Under the pieces are notes generated by a model, which saw only the letters and a program-made list of their open reading frames with translations, made no database searches and had not been told where the DNA came from. The position numbers and the translations under genes were made by a program. Positions 37,639 through 45,283 of a stretch of DNA of 64,000 nucleotides are shown here, piece after piece. This stretch comes from JANQJA01 sp965267485. Its GTDB lineage: Bacteria; Pseudomonadota; Gammaproteobacteria; Pseudomonadales; Azotimanducaceae. The first letter of the stretch is position 1. The number at the start of each line of letters is the position of its first letter. The DNA lies in NCBI GenBank assembly GCA_965267485.1, contig OZ254080.1:4216001-4280000 (forward strand). Direction: 5' to 3'.

Positions 37639-38721
37639 TCACTTGACGCCGAAGTAACTGGTCAGCTTCTGCGCGATCTTCGGCAACGCGACGATGTCGA
37701 CGGCACCTTCTTCTTCGACGGCAGCTCCGGGCATACCCCAGACGACGCTCGACGATTCGTCCTGGGCAATGGTATGGGCGCCGGCATCACGCATCTCGCG
37801 CAATCCCCTGGCACCGTCACGGCCCATGCCCGTCATGATGACCCCGAGGGCATTCGGCCCGACGTTCTCGGCTACACTCCGGAACAGTACGTCCACGCTG
37901 GGTTTGTGACGATTGACGGGCACGTCATCGGACAGACGACACTTCCATCGCACCCCGTCTTTTACGACGAGCAGGTGACGGTCACCCGGCGCCACGTAAA
38001 CGCAGCCCGGTGTGATGAGATCACCGTCCTCGGCTTCTTTCACGTTCATCGCAGAACTGGCGTTGGCTCGCTGTGCAAACGCGGCGCTGAACTTCGGCGG
38101 AATGTGTTGTGTGATGACAATCGCGGGACACGTCGGCGGCAATTCGTCGAGGACCTCCCGGATGGCCTCGGTACCGCCTGTCGAGGCGCCGATCGCAATC
38201 AGCTTGTCGGTGGTCACGAGATGCTTCTTGCCGCTGTTGAACTTGCCGAGTACTTCATCAGTATTGTGCGCGGCATCGCTCGCCGGCTTTTTGCTCGGCG
38301 GAACATACGGCCTGACTCGCGCCCTCGAGGCGTTCTTGACCTTGGTCAGGATCTCCTCGGCATAACTCTCGAGATTGTGTGTGATGTCGAGCTTCGGTTT
38401 CGTCACAAAGTCGACGGCGCCGACATCGAGTGCATCGAGGGTGACCTCTGCGCCTTTCTCGGTCAGCGTGGATACCATGACCACGGGCATCGGCCGGAGG
38501 CGCATGACGTTTTTGAGGAACGTCACGCCATCCATTCTCGGCATCTCGACGTCCAGGGTGAGCACGTCGGGACTCAGTTTCTTGATCTTTTCTCTCGCCA
38601 TGTACGCATCCATGGCGGTACCGACGACTTCGATCTCCCGGTCAGACGAGAGGATGGTAGTGAGCAGCTTTCTTACAACAGCAGAGTCATCAACGATTAG
38701 CACTTTGATCTTGTTCGACAT
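37639..38721 (-). CDS. cheB: Chemotaxis protein-glutamate methylesterase CheB
   Basis: 360 residues. The receiver domain has Asp57 (LTLDVEMPRMDG). The C-terminal esterase domain has the triad Ser180 (GASTGG), His206 (TQHIPP) and Asp302 (MGRDGA). CheB removes receptor methyl groups and deamidates glutamines. It is in the order cheR-cheD-cheB. Confidence 0.97.
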   Translation of the reverse strand: MSNKIKVLIVDDSAVVRKLLTTILSSDREIEVVGTAMDAYMAREKIKKLSPDVLTLDVEMPRMDGVTFLKNVMRLRPMPVVMVSTLTEKGAEVTLDALDVGAVDFVTKPKLDITHNLESYAEEILTKVKNASRARVRPYVPPSKKPASDAAHNTDEVLGKFNSGKKHLVTTDKLIAIGASTGGTEAIREVLDELPPTCPAIVITQHIPPKFSAAFAQRANASSAMNVKEAEDGDLITPGCVYVAPGDRHLLVVKDGVRWKCRLSDDVPVNRHKPSVDVLFRSVAENVGPNALGVIMTGMGRDGARGLREMRDAGAHTIAQDESSSVVWGMPGAAVEEEGAVDIVALPKIAQKLTSYFGVK

Positions 38722-38749
38722 TTCGCCAACCCTTTTTTCTTCCTGAAAG

Positions 38750-39364
38750 CTAGAACAGCTCTACGGCGCCAGCGGCATCCGACTTTTCCAGCTTCTGTTT
38801 GTATTCCGCTTCGCGGACCTGAATCGTATCGTTGTGCAGAGACTTGAGGCGCTTGACCATGGCCTTGCCCGTTCGCGGGTAGAAATTGATCTTGCGCGGA
38901 TAGATGTTGCCGAGGTCAGACGCCTCGATGGGAATACCCTCGAGTTCGAGGTAGTTCCTCGCAAAAGCGATGTTGCGAATCCCGACGTCGGTCATCTGCT
39001 CAATGATCCGGCCACCTCCGAAGATCTTGGCGCGCAGGTGTTCACGCCGACCGCCAGACTTGAGGACACCGTTGATGAGCCCTTCCATCGCATGAAGGCC
39101 GAAACGCGTACAGGCATCGTTTCTGGCCAGTCCGTTCTGGCGATCTCCGCCGTCGCCCGGCAGCATGAAGTGATTCATTCCGCCGCAGCCGCGCTCCGGA
39201 TCATAGATGCATGCAGAAATGCACGAGCCGAGCACGGTCGTAATGAGTTCATCCCGGGTCGTCACATAGTAGTCGCCCGGCAGCAGCTTGACCGACACGC
39301 AGTTGTTCACCGGGTCGTCGTAGCGTTTGAGATGATCGAAAGCAGGCATCATACCGGGCACCAC
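38750..39364 (-). CDS. cheD: Chemoreceptor glutamine deamidase CheD
   Basis: 204 residues. Catalytic Cys48 (VLGSCISAC) and His65 (GMNHFML) are in place. CheD deamidates receptors and in other bacteria partners CheC/CheX-type phosphatases, of which a candidate lies at 44.4 kb. The protein ends GAVELF, sharing VELF with the small protein at 40242-40691. Confidence 0.95.
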   Translation of the reverse strand: MVPGMMPAFDHLKRYDDPVNNCVSVKLLPGDYYVTTRDELITTVLGSCISACIYDPERGCGGMNHFMLPGDGGDRQNGLARNDACTRFGLHAMEGLINGVLKSGGRREHLRAKIFGGGRIIEQMTDVGIRNIAFARNYLELEGIPIEASDLGNIYPRKINFYPRTGKAMVKRLKSLHNDTIQVREAEYKQKLEKSDAAGAVELF

Positions 39365-39368
39365 CCAC

Positions 39369-40202
39369 CTAGACCCGAAGGTAGGTGGTGAGACCTACCA
39401 GCCTGTAATCAGTCGTCAGGTCGCTTACCGACTCGGAATGGCCGAGGAAGAGGTAGTCACCTGGACGCTGGACACCGGCGAACTTCTTGATGACCCTGGC
39501 CTGCATGGTCTTGTCGAAGTAGATAAAGACGTTGCGGCAGAAAATCGCATCGAAGGGACCCCGCATCGGAAACTCGTCGAGGAAGTTGAGCTGCTTGAAG
39601 GTGACCATGTCCTTCACCTTCTTGTTCACACGAAATTTGCCATCGGTACCGGGCAGCCGATCGAACCACTTCTTTGCAACCCCAGGTGGCGCCTTCTCGA
39701 GATCCCGCTCGGCATACACGCCATCCTTGCAGGTCTGCAGACATCTGGTATCCAGGTCAGTGCCAAGGATTCGAACGTCGTAGCCATCGATATTCGGTAT
39801 CGCCTCACGCAGTTCGATCGCCAGCGTATAGGCCTCCTGACCCGTCGAGCAGCCGGCCGACCAGAAGCGAAGGCGGCGATCACGGGCGTGGTTCTCGAGC
39901 ATCGGGCCCAGCAGCTCCGACTTCAGATAGTCGAAGTGGTGGCGCTCGCGGTAAAACGATGTGAGATTGGTCGTGATGGCGTCAGAAAAGAAGCCGAGCT
40001 CGTTCGGATGACGCTTCACGTAGTCCACGTACGCGGAGAACGAGTCCAGTGCCAGCGCACGCAGGCGCGGCGCGAACCGGCGCTTGACCAGTTCGACCTT
40101 GGCCGGCGCGAGAAAGATACCGGTGTGTTCCATCACCAACTGCCGGAGTCCTTCGAACTCCGAGTTGGAGAGGGGTATTGCATGCGTCGACAACGCGTTC
40201 AA
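39369..40202 (-). CDS. cheR: Chemotaxis protein methyltransferase CheR
   Basis: 277 residues. The N-terminal helical domain is followed by the SAM site FWSAGCSTGQEAYTLA and FCRNVFIYFD near the end. CheR methylates receptor glutamates. The EWAEF tail of the receptor in the same operon suggests tethering. Four bases separate it from cheD. Confidence 0.96.
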   Translation of the reverse strand: MNALSTHAIPLSNSEFEGLRQLVMEHTGIFLAPAKVELVKRRFAPRLRALALDSFSAYVDYVKRHPNELGFFSDAITTNLTSFYRERHHFDYLKSELLGPMLENHARDRRLRFWSAGCSTGQEAYTLAIELREAIPNIDGYDVRILGTDLDTRCLQTCKDGVYAERDLEKAPPGVAKKWFDRLPGTDGKFRVNKKVKDMVTFKQLNFLDEFPMRGPFDAIFCRNVFIYFDKTMQARVIKKFAGVQRPGDYLFLGHSESVSDLTTDYRLVGLTTYLRV

Positions 40203-40241
40203 TGTCGTTTCCTTGTGCCAGTACTGCCGCTTTTCCCGGTC

Positions 40242-40691
40242 CTAGAAGAGCTCGACACTCGAACCGGGTGAAGCATCGTCCGCCGTCTTCGGCGAGGTGG
40301 GCAGATGCGCTTCGAGGCCGCCTTGCTCGCTGTGCAGCGTAAAGATCCGCGACAGCGTCGGCACCAGCGCGGCAACATCCGGCGCATCATCCCGGTTGGC
40401 CCTGATCAGGGCGATCGCCTCGCGCACGTGTTGCAATCGCTGCGAGTATTCGTCGAGAAACTGGAACTCCATGGTCAGGTTCTCGATGGCCTGGGCAAGC
40501 TCGGTGCTGCCGCCCGCACCTGACCCGGTATGGGTTTCGTCGAGAATCGTCTGCGCTGCATCCAGCGCACCGACCGCGACATTGGCCATCTTCTCGAAAC
40601 GGAGACGCGTTTCCTGCTCGAGCGCAACGAGCTGGCTTTCGCAGATGCAAAGAACCGCCTCGTTGGAATCGCTCTGACATTCAGCGCACAT
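40242..40691 (-). CDS. Chemotaxis-operon protein with CheZ-like D-x3-Q motif and VELF tail
   Basis: 149 residues starting at 40691, eight bases after the STAS gene. Four cysteines lie in the first 17 residues (C2, C5, C15, C17), which may bind metal. Residues 20-100 are helical. FLDEYSQRL (78-86) puts Asp80 and Gln84 in the spacing of the CheZ active site (FQDLTGQ). A flexible linker ends with SSVELF, like CheD. CheZ has the same layout: helical hairpin, linker, C-terminal CheY-binding tip. The assignment is inference; overall similarity to CheZ is low and no family was recognised. Confidence 0.6.
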   Translation of the reverse strand: MCAECQSDSNEAVLCICESQLVALEQETRLRFEKMANVAVGALDAAQTILDETHTGSGAGGSTELAQAIENLTMEFQFLDEYSQRLQHVREAIALIRANRDDAPDVAALVPTLSRIFTLHSEQGGLEAHLPTSPKTADDASPGSSVELF

Positions 40692-40699
40692 ATCGTTTC

Positions 40700-40960
40700 T
40701 CAGGTTGACCAGTTCATCGAGTCGTTCAATCCGAGCGTGCTGGCCGTCGTGACGAGCCCGTCGGATACGTTCTGCCACTTCGCTTCGGTGCCGGCGTCAC
40801 GCAGTGCATGCCCAAAGCTCATCAGCAACTGAACCGTCGCCGTATCGGTGAGACCCAGGCTCTTGAGATCAATGACCAGGCTCGCCTTGTGGGGCTTGCC
40901 CACGATCTCGTCGAGTTGTTCCTTCAGGTCTTCGACCGATACCGCTCGTTTGATTCTCAT
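40700..40960 (-). CDS. STAS-domain protein of the chemotaxis operon
   Basis: 86 residues, one STAS domain: ASLVIDLKSLGLTDTATVQLLMSF, and a C-terminal segment with LGL. Ser at the usual phosphorylation site is replaced by Gly-Leu-Thr-Asp. GGAAG precedes the start. Similar STAS proteins are encoded beside cheA or receptor genes in other proteobacteria. Confidence 0.8.
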   Translation of the reverse strand: MRIKRAVSVEDLKEQLDEIVGKPHKASLVIDLKSLGLTDTATVQLLMSFGHALRDAGTEAKWQNVSDGLVTTASTLGLNDSMNWST

Positions 40961-40980
40961 GCTCGCTTCCGTCTTCGAAT

Positions 40981-43155
40981 CTAGAACTCAGCCCATTCGT
41001 CGTCTTCGTCGACGGCGGGCGCAGATCTGGGTGCCGGGGACGAAGGCACGGGGTCGGCATGAGAACTGCCGAAGCCCGGCGTCGACGGGGCGCTGACACG
41101 CGGTGCCCGCGGTCGCTCGAAGCCCGGGGCGGCGTCACCGCTCACCTTGAAGAAGCTCATCAGACGGTCCAGTCCTTCAGCCTGTTCACCCAGGGATTCA
41201 CTGGCGGCCGCTGCCTGTTCGACCAGCGCCGCATTCTGCTGGGTCAGCTCGTCCATCTGGATGACGGCCTTGTTGACCTCGTCGATACCGGCTGCCTGTT
41301 CTTCACTGGCCGTCGAGATTTCGGCAACGATGTCCGAGACCTTCTTGACCGCATTCACGATCTCATCGAGCGTTTCACCGGACTGGTTGACCAGACTCGA
41401 GCCCTCCTCGACCTTGCGGCTGCTGTCTTCGATCAGGTCTTTGATCTCCTTGGCTGCCGTTGCACTGCGGCCGGCGAGGTTTCGCACCTCGTCAGCGACG
41501 ACGGCAAAACCCCGACCCTGATCGCCGGCACGTGCTGCCTCGACGGAGGCATTAAGCGCCAGCAGGTTGGTCTGAAACGCGATTTCGTCAATGACGCCGA
41601 TGATGTCGGAGATCTTCTTGCTCGAATCATTGATCGCCTGCATGGCTTCGACCGCGTGACCGACGACCCGGCCACCGTTCTCGGCCGTGTCCCGTGCACT
41701 CTGCGCCAGGTTGTTCGCCTGCTTGGAGTTGCCGGCATTCTGCTGAATGGTGCTGGTCATCTCCTCCATGGCTGAAGAGGTTTCTTCGAGGCTCGCCGCC
41801 TGCTCTTCGGTGCGCTGGGAGAGGTTGGTGTTGCCGGTCGCGATTTCATCCGAACCGGAGCTGACAATCGCTGCGGTGTCCTTGATTTCCCTGACCACCT
41901 CGGTGAGGCGATCAATCGCATCATTGGCGTTCAACTTGATTTCGTTGAATGCACCCTCGTAAGGCGCATCGATCTTGCGGGTCAGGTCGCCGGCGGCCAT
42001 TGCACCCAGCACCTCGTTGACCTCGCCGATCACGGTCTGGAAGATGCCGACCAGTTCGTTGATTCCGCCCGCCAGATGCTCGAACGAACCGTTCTTGCCC
42101 TGGGTGGAAACTCGCTGGTCGAGTTCGCCGTGCGCCAGCCCACTGACCACGCCCGTCACCTCGTCGATGACATTCTGGTAGACATCAATCAGCTCATTCA
42201 CACCGACCGACAGATTGCGGAAGAACCCTTCCTTGCCGTCGAGGCTGATCCGACGGGACAGATCGCCGTGAACCGCACCATCGACAATCTCTTCAATCTC
42301 GCGATTGACCGCCATCTCTTCGGTTCGATCCAGCCACTCAACCACGGTACCGATGCGCTCGCCGGATTCATCGTGAACCGGGCTCGCGGTCAGACGGAAC
42401 GAGTTGCCCGCCACTTCGATGTCCGACGAGTAGGCAGAGCTCAGGCTCTTGACGAGCGCCTGCTGATGCGCCGGATTCTTGTGGAAGACGTCGATGTTCT
42501 TGCCAACAAGATCCGAAGCGGAGAAGTTCGGCAGTTCCTTGCGAAGCTCGCTTTCCTTCGCTTGCAGCATTGTCTCGAGTTCACGATTGACGAAGACAAT
42601 GTCGTTGTTGGAATCCGCGATCACGATATTGGTCGACGTCGCCATCAGCGCAGCGTCGAGTCTCGCGCTTGCCTCTGCGGCAGCCCGCTCCGCCTGACGG
42701 CGCTCTTCACGCTCTCTTTCGACCGCCAGCTTCTCGGTCAGGTCGTAGAGTTCGCAGATGGTCCCCGTGCGCTGACCCGACTCGTCGTGCATCGGGCTGA
42801 CCCAGAACTCGAGTACGCACTCGCCGAGGGCGAGTTCGCCGCGGTGCGGCGCGCTGAGCCTGTCCAGGATCCCGCGCTGGAACGATGGGTCCTTGTGGAA
42901 GATATCGATGTTCTCACCAACCACCTTGTTCACGGAAAAATGCGGGATGCCCTTTCGAATCTCCGATTCAGCATCGCTGAGCATTTTGACCGCCGCGGGG
43001 TTGGCGTAAATGATGTTGTACTCTGCGTCGGTAATGGCGACTGCCGTCGTTGCCGCATCGAACGCCATGGCGAAGTGCGGATTCTTGTCGATGACGACCG
43101 GCTCGCTGACTGGCGTAGCCGACGCCTTTTCCGGAACGCGATTGAATATGCCCAC
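40981..43155 (-). CDS. Soluble PAS-containing chemoreceptor with poly-HAMP and EWAEF tail
   Basis: 724 residues, no TM segment. Two PAS domains (about 30-140 and 160-270) are followed by a HAMP series (about 285-440) and the MA domain, hairpin tip EIAFQTNLLALNASVEAARAG. The tail is Pro/Ser/Ala-rich and ends DDEWAEF, matching the x-W-x-x-F docking peptide of CheR/CheB. The PAS ligand (redox, oxygen or small molecule) is not shown by sequence. It lies between cheW and a STAS gene. Confidence 0.94.
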   Translation of the reverse strand: MGIFNRVPEKASATPVSEPVVIDKNPHFAMAFDAATTAVAITDAEYNIIYANPAAVKMLSDAESEIRKGIPHFSVNKVVGENIDIFHKDPSFQRGILDRLSAPHRGELALGECVLEFWVSPMHDESGQRTGTICELYDLTEKLAVEREREERRQAERAAAEASARLDAALMATSTNIVIADSNNDIVFVNRELETMLQAKESELRKELPNFSASDLVGKNIDVFHKNPAHQQALVKSLSSAYSSDIEVAGNSFRLTASPVHDESGERIGTVVEWLDRTEEMAVNREIEEIVDGAVHGDLSRRISLDGKEGFFRNLSVGVNELIDVYQNVIDEVTGVVSGLAHGELDQRVSTQGKNGSFEHLAGGINELVGIFQTVIGEVNEVLGAMAAGDLTRKIDAPYEGAFNEIKLNANDAIDRLTEVVREIKDTAAIVSSGSDEIATGNTNLSQRTEEQAASLEETSSAMEEMTSTIQQNAGNSKQANNLAQSARDTAENGGRVVGHAVEAMQAINDSSKKISDIIGVIDEIAFQTNLLALNASVEAARAGDQGRGFAVVADEVRNLAGRSATAAKEIKDLIEDSSRKVEEGSSLVNQSGETLDEIVNAVKKVSDIVAEISTASEEQAAGIDEVNKAVIQMDELTQQNAALVEQAAAASESLGEQAEGLDRLMSFFKVSGDAAPGFERPRAPRVSAPSTPGFGSSHADPVPSSPAPRSAPAVDEDDEWAEF

Positions 43156-43183
43156 TGTAATTACTCCTGAAGGATCAGTCGGA

Positions 43184-43717
43184 TCAAACCGCCGACTCGG
43201 CTACCAACTCGTCTTCCTGTACTTCGTCATCCGCGACGCCCAGACCGCTGAGCCGACCCCAGTCGATGAGCCGGTCGATCTCGAGAAGAATGACCATCTT
43301 CTCTTCGACCAGCACGAGGCCGCGGATATACTCGCCCTCGACCCCTTCACCAAACTCTGGCGCGGGTCTGATCTCTGCAGCTTCGATGTTGTAAACCTCG
43401 CTGACTGCATCGACGACGAGTCCAACCGTACGTTCCTTGTCAGGTTGTTTGACACGAACGATGATCACGACAGTTCGTGCGTGATAGTCGTTTGCATCAA
43501 GATTGAAATGCTTGCGAAGGTCGATGATCGGCACGACCTCGCCTCGCAGATTGATAAGCCCAACGACATAGGAAGGCGCATTCGGGATCATCGTGGTCTT
43601 TTGCCATCCCTGAATGCCCATGACCTTGAGAATGTTGATTCCGTACTCTTCTCCGTCGAGCATGAATGTGAGGTATTGATCCATTCCCTGGGTCATCTCC
43701 GCTTTATCGTCTTTCAT
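43184..43717 (-). CDS. cheW: Chemotaxis coupling protein CheW
   Basis: 177 residues, one CheW domain: YLTFMLDGEEYGINILKVMGIQ, VVGLINLRGEVVPIIDLR and TVGLVVDAVSEV. CheW couples receptors to CheA. It is 28 bp after cheY of the second unit. Confidence 0.97.
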   Translation of the reverse strand: MKDDKAEMTQGMDQYLTFMLDGEEYGINILKVMGIQGWQKTTMIPNAPSYVVGLINLRGEVVPIIDLRKHFNLDANDYHARTVVIIVRVKQPDKERTVGLVVDAVSEVYNIEAAEIRPAPEFGEGVEGEYIRGLVLVEEKMVILLEIDRLIDWGRLSGLGVADDEVQEDELVAESAV

Positions 43718-43745
43718 TGAGTTACTCCTCAGTGAAACTGGTGGG

Positions 43746-44114
43746 TTAGCCGGCCGGCAGCACCTTGCCGATCACATCGAGCAAGGTGTCCGGATTGAAC
43801 GGCTTGACGAGCCAGCCGGTGGCACCGGCTTCTTTGCCTCGCTTCTTCATTTCGGGCGAGTACTCCGTCGACAGCACCAGAATCGGTTTCATCCTGTACG
43901 ACGGCATCTTTCGCAGGTTCGAGATCAGGTTAAGCCCGTCCATCTGCGGCATGTTGATGTCCGTGATGACCAGATCGTAGTCGCAGGCCTCGGCGGACCT
44001 CAGACCGTCTGCACCATCGACAGCGCTTTCGACATCGAAGCCGGAGTTAAGCAGGGTCCTCGAGACCAGCTGCCGGATGGCGTTCGAATCATCCACCACC
44101 AAGACTTTGCCCAT
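43746..44114 (-). CDS. cheY: CheY-like response regulator (promoter-proximal gene of the second unit)
   Basis: 122 residues, one receiver domain: acidic pair D8-D9, phospho-acceptor Asp52 (ITDINMPQMDG), Thr83 and Lys104. A FliA-type promoter lies 37 bp upstream. A second CheY is encoded next to cheA. Confidence 0.95.
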   Translation of the reverse strand: MGKVLVVDDSNAIRQLVSRTLLNSGFDVESAVDGADGLRSAEACDYDLVITDINMPQMDGLNLISNLRKMPSYRMKPILVLSTEYSPEMKKRGKEAGATGWLVKPFNPDTLLDVIGKVLPAG

Positions 44115-44150
44115 AATCTGGTATCCGAAATTTTGTTTGTAACTATTGGT

Positions 44151-44177
44151 TTAACGACCGCCCGTCGGGGAACTTTA
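44151..44177 (-). promoter_or_regulatory. FliA (sigma-28) promoter of the cheY-cheW-receptor operon
   Basis: Minus strand TAAA (44174-44177), 15 bases, GTCGTTAA (44151-44158), 6 of 8 matches. It drives the long operon cheY-cheW-mcp-STAS-cheR-cheD-cheB-kinase, placed after a terminator for the preceding unit. Confidence 0.55.
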
Positions 44178-44324
44178 GGTCGCCCGCTTCGATACGGTGC
44201 ATGTTCTGCAGAAGCCGTGCCAAACCACGTAAACGCACTGAATTCAGCAACTTGAGTACCGGTACTGACGGTCAAACGGCAAACCTGGCGTCAAGGAATC
44301 GACATGGGTTGCCGGTCTTCCGGC

Positions 44325-44369
44325 AAAAAAAGTGTGTCTGGCCACCGCTACTGCATTGGCGCCAGACAC
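44325..44369 (-). terminator. Rho-independent terminator after the cheA-cheY-cheX unit
   Basis: Minus strand GTGTCTGGC (44361-44369) pairs perfectly with GCCAGACAC (44334-44342) and is followed by ACTTTTTTT (T7 at 44325-44331). It separates the two chemotaxis transcripts. The rest of 44178-44324 shows no gene. Confidence 0.75.
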
Positions 44370-44403
44370 CAGTTGGGGGAGGAGAGAAAAGGGGCGCTGG
44401 TGC

Positions 44404-44877
44404 TCAGGCGACCAGCATGCTGAACGTTCCCTCGCCATAGCGCGGAATGTTCACACCGAACGACACCTTCTTGGATGCGTTCCTGAATTTCTCCACGAGA
44501 TCGTCCGGCACTTCGCTCACCGGGTGAGTCGTCTTGAAGCGAAGGTGATCTGTGTCATTGGTCATGAAGAGCCTGGAGAGAATGTTGAACACCTCCCCGA
44601 GGTTCGCGACCATGTTGTCTTCGAGCTTGCCACTCTTGACCGAGTCATTGGCAAGCGGCGGCGGCAGGAGCGTCAACGAGCACGCCGAGAAGGCGGCAAA
44701 GTTGATGTCGCAGACACACGCCGTTACCGGCTGATCTTCGTCATCGATGTAGAGACCGAGGAAGCTTCCCGCCGTGTCGACGTCGACATCACCGCCTTCC
44801 TTAACCTCTGAACCATCGAACAGTACGCTCAGGATGTTCTTCACATCGAACTCGTTGGGCACGCGATATCTTGCCAT
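44404..44877 (-). CDS. CheX/CheC-like CheY-P phosphatase candidate
   Basis: 157 residues. NLGEVFNIL (92-100) carries E95-x-x-N98, the active-site motif of CheC/CheX phosphatases. The domain around it (long helix, then beta strands) fits a CheX fold. It follows cheA and cheY directly and precedes a terminator. It contains three cysteines (C54, C56, C66). Function is inferred from motif and place; a simple match to a named family was not made. Confidence 0.65.
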   Translation of the reverse strand: MARYRVPNEFDVKNILSVLFDGSEVKEGGDVDVDTAGSFLGLYIDDEDQPVTACVCDINFAAFSACSLTLLPPPLANDSVKSGKLEDNMVANLGEVFNILSRLFMTNDTDHLRFKTTHPVSEVPDDLVEKFRNASKKVSFGVNIPRYGEGTFSMLVA

Positions 44878-44886
44878 GTTGTTCTC

Positions 44887-45249
44887 CTACTGAACGAACG
44901 GACTCAGCGCTTCGGTTACCGATTCCTCGGTAAACGGCTTCGCGATGAGAAACTGCGCACCGGCCTCCATGACCTGGTTACGCATGTCCGCTGTGCTTTC
45001 CGTGGTGACGAACCCGAAGTTCGTCTTGATGTCCTCAGCCTTGATGGCCTGAAGGAGTTCCATACCGGTCATGTTCGGCATGTTGTAATCCGACAGGACA
45101 AGATCAGGCGTGTCTTCCTTGATCTTGCCGAGTGCCACTGCACCGTCTTCAGCTTCGACCACCTCGTGGCCGCTGAAACCTGCCGTCTTGAGCATGCGCT
45201 TGACCATCATGCGCATCGCTGCGCTATCGTCTACCACGAGAATTTTCAT
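44887..45249 (-). CDS. cheY: CheY response regulator linked to cheA
   Basis: 120 residues. Acidic pair D7-D8, phospho-acceptor Asp54 (VLSDYNMPNM), Thr82 or Thr83 and Lys104. It lies between cheA and the CheX-like gene and is the likely direct motor-signal carrier, by analogy. Confidence 0.96.
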   Translation of the reverse strand: MKILVVDDSAAMRMMVKRMLKTAGFSGHEVVEAEDGAVALGKIKEDTPDLVLSDYNMPNMTGMELLQAIKAEDIKTNFGFVTTESTADMRNQVMEAGAQFLIAKPFTEESVTEALSPFVQ

Positions 45250-45283
45250 CTCTGTTACTCCTTGGCACTTTCGTACCTATTCC

